From positions 1-13,273 of the forward strand of contig DGWH01000119.1 in assembly GCA_002395225.1 (NCBI GenBank): DNA of 13,273 bases, in the 5' to 3' direction. The translations under genes and the position numbers were made by a program. Under the pieces are notes generated by a model. It was given only the letters and a program-made list of their open reading frames with translations. It had not been told where the DNA came from and did no database searches. The number at the start of each line of letters is the position of its first letter. Within the stretch, counting starts at the first letter, position 1. The DNA is from Christensenella sp. UBA4263 (GTDB lineage Bacteria > Bacillota > Clostridia > Christensenellales > Aristaeellaceae). Below are positions 1 to 5,569 of this stretch, piece after piece.

Positions 1-329
1 CCCACCGCATCGTTGGAAAGCTCCGGCGCCTCCTCTGCCCAGGCGCTCAGACGCTCAATGCCCTCAATGGGGGTATACTGCCGGTCGATCTCTGTCAGGG
101 CCATCGCCAGTCCCTTGAACCGGTTGATTCCCCTGGTTCCGGAATACAGGTTGATCTCATTCCAGCGGTCCAGGATCGGCCGGCGCCACGCCTCAAGCCC
201 CCACTCTTCCACCATGCAGGGACCAAAGCAGCGGATGTGCTTGATGTTCATGGTATCCATGGCGCAGCCATCCGAGTCCACACAGACCGCAAACCGCTTT
301 TTCCGGTTAAAATCATCCAATGCTGACAT
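1..329 (-). CDS. HAD-family hydrolase, N-terminal part (cut by window edge)
   Basis: The reading frame starts at ATG 329-327 and stays open to the window edge, giving 109 residues of an incomplete protein. Residues 13-24 form a hydrophobic strand followed by Asp18-Ser-Asp20-Gly, which is HAD motif I: the first Asp is the nucleophile and the second the general acid. The following helical stretch, rich in Trp and Arg (about 30-75), would be the start of a cap domain. Motifs II to IV lie outside the window, so the substrate cannot be judged. HAD enzymes are mostly phosphatases or phosphomutases; a sugar-phosphate role would fit this locus but is inference. The start is firm: a GGGAGGA ribosome binding site lies just upstream, and the stop codon of the preceding esterase-like gene ends 2 bases before this ATG, so translation is probably coupled. 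It appears to be the last visible gene of the catabolic operon. Confidence 0.8.
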   Translation of the reverse strand, partial: MSALDDFNRKKRFAVCVDSDGCAMDTMNIKHIRCFGPCMVEEWGLEAWRRPILDRWNEINLYSGTRGINRFKGLAMALTEIDRQYTPIEGIERLSAWAEEAPELSNDAV

Positions 330-331
330 GT

Positions 332-1339
332 TTATTCCTCCCGTACATTCTGAACGGCCAGCAGCCGCTGTTCAAGCTGCCTGACCTTTTCCGCCTCCAT
401 CCCAAGGTACTCGAGGCTGTCACGAAGGGTGATCACGCCCGCTGCCGCCGGCGGCACCATGGGCCTGCCCGGATGCGCCGCCTGAATTTCCCCCAGGATC
501 GCTTTCCCTTCCGGATGATCCTGCAGATACGCAATGGTGCAGTCCAGATTCAGTGTCTTTTCCCGGTTGCCGTTCACTTTCCCGCCAAATTCGGGATTTG
601 TCAGGCCATTCAGCGTGACAGCGCCCAGCACATCGGAAAGCCAGGCAATGCTGTCGCTGACCCAGCTGGCATAGCGGCTGCAGTGAGCGCGCTCACAAAG
701 TGCGGGATCCCCGGTGGACAGGCCATGAGGGCCGTTGGAATAGATATGACTTTCAAAGGCAATTTCATGGGCCCACAGCGCATTGATCAGGTGCAGGGCA
801 TTTTCTGCCGGCACCAGATTGTCCGTGCGGGTGGCAAACACGAAACAGGGACAGGTGTTCGCATCCACCGCGGAGGGGACATCCGGCGCGGAGGGAAGAT
901 AGTCCCGGGCGCACGGGCCGTCGATAACCGGATACCCCAGAATCGCCGCATTGGGGCGGTTCACCGACATGGTGGCCGCACAGGCCGCCAGATGTCCGCC
1001 GGCAGAGAACCCGATGACCGCAATGCGGTCACCGGCCACATGCCAGCGTTCCGCATTGCGGCGAATCAGGGACATGGCCTGCTCATAGTCATCAAGGGGA
1101 TTGGGCCACTGCGCCTGTTCATTCAGGGAATAGCGCAGAATGAACGCCTGGTAGCCTGCTTTCAGATAGGGAAAGGCCACCGGATCCGCTTCCCGCTCCG
1201 AGCAGAAATGATACCCACCGCCGGGGATAATCAGCACCGCTGGCCGCTGACTGAGCGGGAATTCACCGCCGACCGGCTGGATATAGGCCGTCAGGCTGAC
1301 GTGACGCTCCTCATTGAGTGTCAGGAATTCGGTATTCAT
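332..1339 (-). CDS. Alpha/beta-hydrolase, carbohydrate-esterase-like, with C-terminal extension
   Basis: A 335-residue protein without a signal peptide, so probably cytoplasmic. Visible alpha/beta-hydrolase features are an oxyanion-hole loop Pro-Gly-Gly-Gly-Tyr-His at 39-44, the nucleophile elbow Gly-Phe-Ser-Ala-Gly-Gly with Ser112, a likely acid Asp173 in Thr-Asp-Asn, and a likely catalytic His205 in Gly-Pro-His-Gly. This is the layout of the hormone-sensitive-lipase/acetyl-xylan-esterase-like group often found in sugar-degrading loci. The hydrolase domain ends near residue 240. Residues about 262-331 form an extra segment (Leu-Asp-Cys-Thr, then Asp-His-Pro-Glu-Gly) resembling the extreme C-terminus of the rhamnosidase in this window. 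A likely role is removing acetyl or other acyl groups from an imported glycoside; the substrate is unknown. A GGAAGGAGA ribosome binding site precedes the ATG, 20 bases after the upstream GH3 stop codon. Confidence 0.85.
   Translation of the reverse strand: MNTEFLTLNEERHVSLTAYIQPVGGEFPLSQRPAVLIIPGGGYHFCSEREADPVAFPYLKAGYQAFILRYSLNEQAQWPNPLDDYEQAMSLIRRNAERWHVAGDRIAVIGFSAGGHLAACAATMSVNRPNAAILGYPVIDGPCARDYLPSAPDVPSAVDANTCPCFVFATRTDNLVPAENALHLINALWAHEIAFESHIYSNGPHGLSTGDPALCERAHCSRYASWVSDSIAWLSDVLGAVTLNGLTNPEFGGKVNGNREKTLNLDCTIAYLQDHPEGKAILGEIQAAHPGRPMVPPAAAGVITLRDSLEYLGMEAEKVRQLEQRLLAVQNVREE
336..342 (-). promoter_or_regulatory. Ribosome binding site of the HAD gene inside the preceding gene
   Basis: On the minus strand the sequence reads GGGAGGA, 6 bases before the ATG at 329. 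It is embedded in the last codons (Arg-Glu-Glu) of the esterase-like gene. Ribosomes finishing that gene cover this site, which is the usual arrangement for translational coupling. Confidence 0.75.
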
Positions 1340-1359
1340 TTTGTCTCCTTCCCGGCCGG

Positions 1360-3105
1360 TTACAGGCGGGTATCCCAGCGCCCGCAGAAAACGGACTCAT
1401 CCGCCGTCCCGCGAAACGCACTTTTGCCTGTGATCTTCTCAATGGCCGCCCGGACATTTTCCCGGTTCGGTCCATAGGCATTGATAAACGTATGGATATT
1501 GGCACAGTCCACCAGATGATTGGTGTAGTTGAGGCTGACGCCTACCGTCGGGACCTCTTCGGTGTACCAGGGCATCTCCATGCTGTGGCCGCTGCTCCAG
1601 GAAAGCCGCTCCACGTTTTTCTGGGCATAGCCCTTCACGTAAATGAAGACGAAGACCACGTCGTATTTCTTCTTGAATTCCTCCCGCGGCCCCATCTGCA
1701 TCATCCGGACGAAGTTCATGGGATTCGGACCATTTTCCACTTCCAGATCATAGAAGCTCGGACACTGATGGACCGCAAACCCGGCCCGCTCCAGTTCCTC
1801 GGTGATCAGGGCACGCATCCCGTCGCCCTGATAGGCCTTGCTGTTGGGGGTGCTCTGCACATAGATCAGCAGGGCATTTTTCTGTTTCGCCGGATTCAGC
1901 GGCAGAATGTGCCGGGTATCCTTGACCAGGGTGATGCCCGCATCCGCAGCCTGCTCCGTAAATTTCCGGTGCTCCGCGCAGCCCACGGCCTCAAGTCCGG
2001 ACCGGTCCGGGAAACGGACCTCGTCCCGGTAAAGTTTCAGCTTCGCCTTGAGGCCCAGGATGCGCAGCAGCGCCTCTTCAAGCCGTTCCTCCGTCACAAT
2101 GCCTTTTTCATAACCGGCCCTGAGATAGCCCAGATCCTCCTCAAAGTCATTGGCAAACAGGAACATGTCACAGCCGGCGGCAATGCACCGGGGAACCGCC
2201 TCGCTGCGCGGCATGACGCCGGACATTCCGATCATGTGCGAGGCATCCGAGATAATCAGGCCGTTGAATCCCATCTGATCCCTGAGCAGGTCCTGCAAAA
2301 GCTCGGGCGCCAGGGACGCCGGCATGATGTCCTCATTGCGGATGCCGGGTCTCAGCATGCGGCTCATGGCCGGCAGGGAAATCTGACCGGTCATGATGGT
2401 ATCCAAGCCCTCGTCGATCATCGTCCGGTAGACCCGGCCATAACTCTCGGTCCACTCCTCCACGCCGGCCTCATTATGTGCCGGGGAAATGTGGGGATCC
2501 AGTTCATCCCAGCCATCTCCGGGGAAATGCTTGCAGGTCACCGCCATGTGGGGGGCGGCATCCCGGATTCCCTGAATGTACGCCCGCACGCACTGGATGA
2601 CCCGGTCCGGATCCGAGCCGAAGGAGCGGGTATTGACAATGGTATTGCGCCAGTTCCTGTACACATCCGCCACCGGATTGAACATCCAGTTGACGCCGAT
2701 GGCCGCCGCCTCTTTACCCGCACAGTAGCCCATGTGATAGGCCGTGTCCGTGCCCTGGGAGGCGCCGGCCTCAGCCGCCGTCGCCACAAACGTCCCTTCC
2801 TTCGGCAGGACGCCGCTTCCGCCGTCATCACAGTTGCCGGCGATGAACAGGGGAATGCGGCTGTACTGCTGAAACAGTTGATTCTGCAGCCAGACGCTTT
2901 CCTTGTCACCGCCCTGCCAGCGCATGCCGCCGGGCCCTTTGGCCATCTGGTTCTTTATCTGTTCCTCATTCACCCCCGGCACCGCCTTGAGCAGCACAAA
3001 CAGCTGGCTCAGCTTTTCCGTAAGGGTCATGGAGGAAAGGGTTTCCCTGACCCAGGAAATTTCCTCTTCGGTCAGGTTAAAGGGTTTCGCCCGCAGATCC
3101 ACCAT
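1360..3105 (-). CDS. Glycoside hydrolase family 3 enzyme, NagZ-like dyad type (paralogue 1)
   Basis: A 581-residue protein without a signal peptide. An N-terminal (beta/alpha)8 domain (about 1-355) is followed by an alpha/beta sandwich domain (about 375-565). The GH3 substrate loop Lys-His-Phe-Pro-Gly-Asp-Gly is at 192-198, followed by Asp203-Pro-His205, matching the Asp-x-His acid/base dyad of NagZ-type enzymes. The nucleophile is probably Asp287 in Ser-Asp-Ala-Ser. In NagZ relatives the loop reads Phe-Pro-Gly-His; here the last residue is Asp. The family cleaves beta-linked glucose, N-acetylglucosamine or related sugars from non-reducing ends with retention; the specificity here is unknown. 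The ATG is 1 base after the beta-phosphoglucomutase stop codon, with GAAGGGGAGAA upstream, so the two genes are tightly coupled. It is paralogous to the GH3 gene at 3851-5551: both begin with a Pro-Phe-x-Leu segment and both end near Phe-Cys-Gly. Confidence 0.93.
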   Translation of the reverse strand: MVDLRAKPFNLTEEEISWVRETLSSMTLTEKLSQLFVLLKAVPGVNEEQIKNQMAKGPGGMRWQGGDKESVWLQNQLFQQYSRIPLFIAGNCDDGGSGVLPKEGTFVATAAEAGASQGTDTAYHMGYCAGKEAAAIGVNWMFNPVADVYRNWRNTIVNTRSFGSDPDRVIQCVRAYIQGIRDAAPHMAVTCKHFPGDGWDELDPHISPAHNEAGVEEWTESYGRVYRTMIDEGLDTIMTGQISLPAMSRMLRPGIRNEDIMPASLAPELLQDLLRDQMGFNGLIISDASHMIGMSGVMPRSEAVPRCIAAGCDMFLFANDFEEDLGYLRAGYEKGIVTEERLEEALLRILGLKAKLKLYRDEVRFPDRSGLEAVGCAEHRKFTEQAADAGITLVKDTRHILPLNPAKQKNALLIYVQSTPNSKAYQGDGMRALITEELERAGFAVHQCPSFYDLEVENGPNPMNFVRMMQMGPREEFKKKYDVVFVFIYVKGYAQKNVERLSWSSGHSMEMPWYTEEVPTVGVSLNYTNHLVDCANIHTFINAYGPNRENVRAAIEKITGKSAFRGTADESVFCGRWDTRL

Positions 3106-3106
3106 G

Positions 3107-3760
3107 TCAGTTCTCCCCTTCTTTCACAATGTCAATCAGTTCCCGGATGCTCCGCATGTTATAGTCCCCCGCGCCATGCTCGGCCGCATCCCCGAGACAC
3201 GCCACTTTCATGCCGCCGGCATGGCCCGCCTCGGCGCCGGAGACGGCATCCTCCACCACCAGGCACAGTTCCGGTGCCATGCCCAGCATGTCTGCTGCCT
3301 TGACAAACACCTCCGGATCCGGCTTGGAGCGGGTAATGTTGTTGCCATCGCTGACCGCGTCAAAGAATCCGGCGAGGCCGATCTGACCCAGGATGAACGG
3401 GGTGTTCTTGGACGAGGAACCAATGGCCAGGCGCAGACCCATGTCCCGAAGGGCATTCAGGGTTTCGCGCACCTCGTCACTCAGGTCCTTCGGGCTCATC
3501 TCCGCCAGGGACGTCCGGTACAGATCGTTTTTCTTCTGCGCCAGCTTTTCCTTCTCCGCCTGACTCAGCGCCGGCCCGGTGTATTTTTCCAGGATGATGT
3601 CGAGGCTGGCCATGCGGCTCACCCCCCGCAGCCGGTTGTTCACCGTCCGGTCAAACGGAATGCCCATCTCATCCGCCATGGCTTTCCAGGCGCGGTAATG
3701 GTATTCATCCGTAAAGCAGATGACACCGTCCAGATCAAAGATAACCGCCTTAAATTTCAT
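3107..3760 (-). CDS. pgmB: Beta-phosphoglucomutase
   Basis: A 217-residue cytoplasmic HAD enzyme that converts beta-glucose 1-phosphate to glucose 6-phosphate through a bisphosphate intermediate. It closely follows the remembered Lactococcus lactis beta-phosphoglucomutase. Motif I has Asp9 (phosphorylated nucleophile) and Asp11 (acid/base). The cap-domain signature Glu-Tyr-His21-Tyr-Arg-Ala-Trp follows, then the phosphate-binding Gly-Val-Ser-Arg49 segment. Motif II is Gly-Ser-Ser-Ser-Lys118-Asn, motif III Ser-Lys146-Pro-Asp-Pro, and motif IV has Glu170-Asp171 for magnesium. The start at 3760 is preferred because AAGGAG lies 8 bases upstream; a longer frame from TTG 3820 would begin inside a hairpin and add 20 unrelated residues. 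It lies between two GH3 genes. No classical beta-glucose-1-phosphate producer (GH65-type phosphorylase) is visible here, which makes its substrate source an open question. Confidence 0.93.
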   Translation of the reverse strand: MKFKAVIFDLDGVICFTDEYHYRAWKAMADEMGIPFDRTVNNRLRGVSRMASLDIILEKYTGPALSQAEKEKLAQKKNDLYRTSLAEMSPKDLSDEVRETLNALRDMGLRLAIGSSSKNTPFILGQIGLAGFFDAVSDGNNITRSKPDPEVFVKAADMLGMAPELCLVVEDAVSGAEAGHAGGMKVACLGDAAEHGAGDYNMRSIRELIDIVKEGEN

Positions 3761-3768
3761 ATGCCTGT

Positions 3769-3774
3769 CTCCTT
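3769..3774 (-). promoter_or_regulatory. Ribosome binding site that fixes the pgmB start
   Basis: AAGGAG on the minus strand, 8 bases before ATG 3760. It supports the short 217-residue start over the 20-residue-longer alternative at TTG 3820. Confidence 0.75.
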
Positions 3775-3791
3775 CTCTATTGCCTGACCCC

Positions 3792-3832
3792 GGCTTTGTC
3801 ACTCTGCCCTCCTCTGGCAAAGTGACAAAGCC
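3792..3832 (-). promoter_or_regulatory. Long intercistronic stem-loop between GH3 and pgmB
   Basis: On the minus strand, arms GGCTTTGTCACT and AGTGACAAAGCC pair perfectly over 12 bases. After one U-G wobble, an inner TGCC/GGCA pairing extends the stem to 17 pairs, closed by the 7-base loop AGAGGAG. On the plus strand the wobble becomes a C-A mismatch, so the structure favours RNA transcribed in the gene direction. No T-run follows the 3' arm, so it is not a standard intrinsic terminator. A role in mRNA processing or in stabilising the upstream segment is inferred. The hairpin sits between the GH3 stop codon and the pgmB ribosome binding site. The outer sequence also forms a short DNA palindrome at 3825-3837. 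Confidence 0.7.
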
Positions 3833-3850
3833 TTTGTGTTCATCCGGACA

Positions 3851-5551
3851 TTAATAACTCAGATAGTCCTTGCCGCAGAACGGATCCACCGGGCTCACGC
3901 CCTTGAATTCGCTCCTGCCCAGCAGTTTCTCCACCACCATGTCAATCATCCCGTCATGGTTGGAATAGGCGTTAATATAGGTTTTCACCATGGGCACATC
4001 CAGCAGATGGTAGGGGTTCTGCAGGGAAATGAACAGGGTGGGCACGATCTCAACAAACCAGGGAATGTTGTTTCCGGCGCCATAGGGGGCATGCCAGTTG
4101 AGTCTTGCCGTGGTCTTGTTGCTGGCGTTTTCCACGTTGCCGATGTAGATGACCAGGTCATACTTGCTCCGGAACTCTTCCACGGTTTCAAAGTGCATGG
4201 GCTTGGTGAAGTCAAAGACCTCTTCCTCATAGGGAATCATCTCAAAGCCTTCCCGCTCCATATCGGCAATGAATCGTTTGGCCACCCGCTCCTCGCTGGG
4301 GCACTTGCCCAGAATCTCAAAGAGCACCCGGCGATGCTTTTTCGGGCTGATGGGCAGCAGATGCTGGGTATCCTTGACCAGCGTCACCGCCTTGTCCGCG
4401 CATTCCCTGGCCCAGGCCTGGTGCTGCTCGCAGCCAATAACCCCCAGATGTTCCCGGCTGGGGGCCAGGGTCCCGTTTTTCTGCTTCTCATGCAGACGGA
4501 GGGCGGCCTTGGCGGCCAGAATACGGGTTACAGCTTCATCCAGACGCTTTTCGGAGAGGATGCCCTGCTCATAGCCTTTGCGCATATACCCCAGGTCCTC
4601 TTCATAATCCTTGTTGAACAGGATCATGTCGCAGCCGGCCTCAATGCAGGTGGGAACGGACAGCCGGCGGTCCATGGCGCACATGAAGCCGACCATGGGA
4701 CTGGCATCCGTGATGATCATGCCGTTGAATCCCAGCTGGTCCCGCAGCAGATTCTGAAGCAGTTCCGGGGACAGGCTGGCGGGCATCAGGTGATTGGGAT
4801 GGTCCGGATTGAACTTTTTCTGGTAGGCCGGCATGGCGATGTGGCCCACCATGACGGTGAGGGCACCGTTGTCAATCAGGGTTTTGTAGATATCGCCGTA
4901 GGTCCGGTCCCACTCCTCGCAGGACAGGCCGTTGACGCTGGTCAGGATGTGCTGATCGCATTCATCCACGCCGTCCCCGGGGAAGTGCTTGATGGACACG
5001 GCACTGCCGCATTCCCTGGCGCCCCGCATATAGGCAAGGCCGCACTTTTTGACCATCTCCGGATCGCTGCCATAGGTCCGCACATTGGTGATGGGGTTGT
5101 GGTAGTTGAGGTCGATATCCACCACCGGCGCAAAGGCATAGTTGCACCCCACGGCCTGCCCTTCGGCGCAGGCAATTTTGCCCAGCCGGTAGGCCTGCTC
5201 GGGGTCGCCGGTGGCCGCGGCCTGCATCTGCTTGCCAAAGGAGGTTCCCTCCTCGACAATGCCATCCCCGCCCGCTTCCAGGTTGGCCGCCAGGAACAGG
5301 GGAATTTTCGTGTTGTTCTGCAGGTAGGAATAGGCCGCGAACAGTTCCTCCGTCCGGCCTGTCCGGAACATGACGCCGCCGGGATGCCGGTTCAGCAGTT
5401 CATACTGCAGGTAGCCCTCATTGGCGGAGTACCCGATGGGGAAAAACAGCTGCTCCAGCTTTTCCTCCGTCGTCATGGCCGCCCGGGTCTCCTCCACCCA
5501 GGTGATATCGGCATCGTTCAGATAAAAAGGATTGCCTTTCAGGTTAATCAT
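3851..5551 (-). CDS. Glycoside hydrolase family 3 enzyme, NagZ-like dyad type (paralogue 2)
   Basis: A 566-residue protein without a signal peptide, with the same two-domain plan as the GH3 protein at 1360-3105: a (beta/alpha)8 barrel (about 1-350) and an alpha/beta sandwich (about 370-545). Lys-His-Phe-Pro-Gly-Asp-Gly is at 188-194, the Asp199-Gln-His201 dyad follows, and the probable nucleophile is Asp282 in Thr-Asp-Ala-Ser. Proteins with this loop are often annotated as beta-N-acetylhexosaminidases or beta-glucosidases; the sequence alone does not decide. It probably removes a beta-linked sugar in the cytoplasm after rhamnose removal. The gene starts 18 bases after the rhamnosidase stop codon. 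Its ribosome binding site, GAAAGGA, is weaker and about 9 bases from the ATG. The two GH3 proteins differ most in the C-terminal domain, suggesting divergence in substrate choice after an old duplication. Confidence 0.93.
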   Translation of the reverse strand: MINLKGNPFYLNDADITWVEETRAAMTTEEKLEQLFFPIGYSANEGYLQYELLNRHPGGVMFRTGRTEELFAAYSYLQNNTKIPLFLAANLEAGGDGIVEEGTSFGKQMQAAATGDPEQAYRLGKIACAEGQAVGCNYAFAPVVDIDLNYHNPITNVRTYGSDPEMVKKCGLAYMRGARECGSAVSIKHFPGDGVDECDQHILTSVNGLSCEEWDRTYGDIYKTLIDNGALTVMVGHIAMPAYQKKFNPDHPNHLMPASLSPELLQNLLRDQLGFNGMIITDASPMVGFMCAMDRRLSVPTCIEAGCDMILFNKDYEEDLGYMRKGYEQGILSEKRLDEAVTRILAAKAALRLHEKQKNGTLAPSREHLGVIGCEQHQAWARECADKAVTLVKDTQHLLPISPKKHRRVLFEILGKCPSEERVAKRFIADMEREGFEMIPYEEEVFDFTKPMHFETVEEFRSKYDLVIYIGNVENASNKTTARLNWHAPYGAGNNIPWFVEIVPTLFISLQNPYHLLDVPMVKTYINAYSNHDGMIDMVVEKLLGRSEFKGVSPVDPFCGKDYLSY

Positions 5552-5569
5552 CGTTGTCTTTCCTTTCTG

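Noticed and set aside
3761..3820. Longer pgmB start at TTG 3820
   Set aside because: It would begin inside the hairpin, has no suitable ribosome binding site and adds 20 residues absent from the family. ATG 3760 has AAGGAG at the right distance.
3792..3832. Hairpin between GH3 and pgmB as an intrinsic terminator
   Set aside because: The base after the 3' arm starts a GGGG run rather than a T-tract, so a standard rho-independent terminator is not supported.
3825..3837. Palindrome ACAAAG-C-CTTTGT as a repressor operator
   Set aside because: It overlaps the hairpin arm, lies inside an operon with no visible promoter, and matches no operator I can name.
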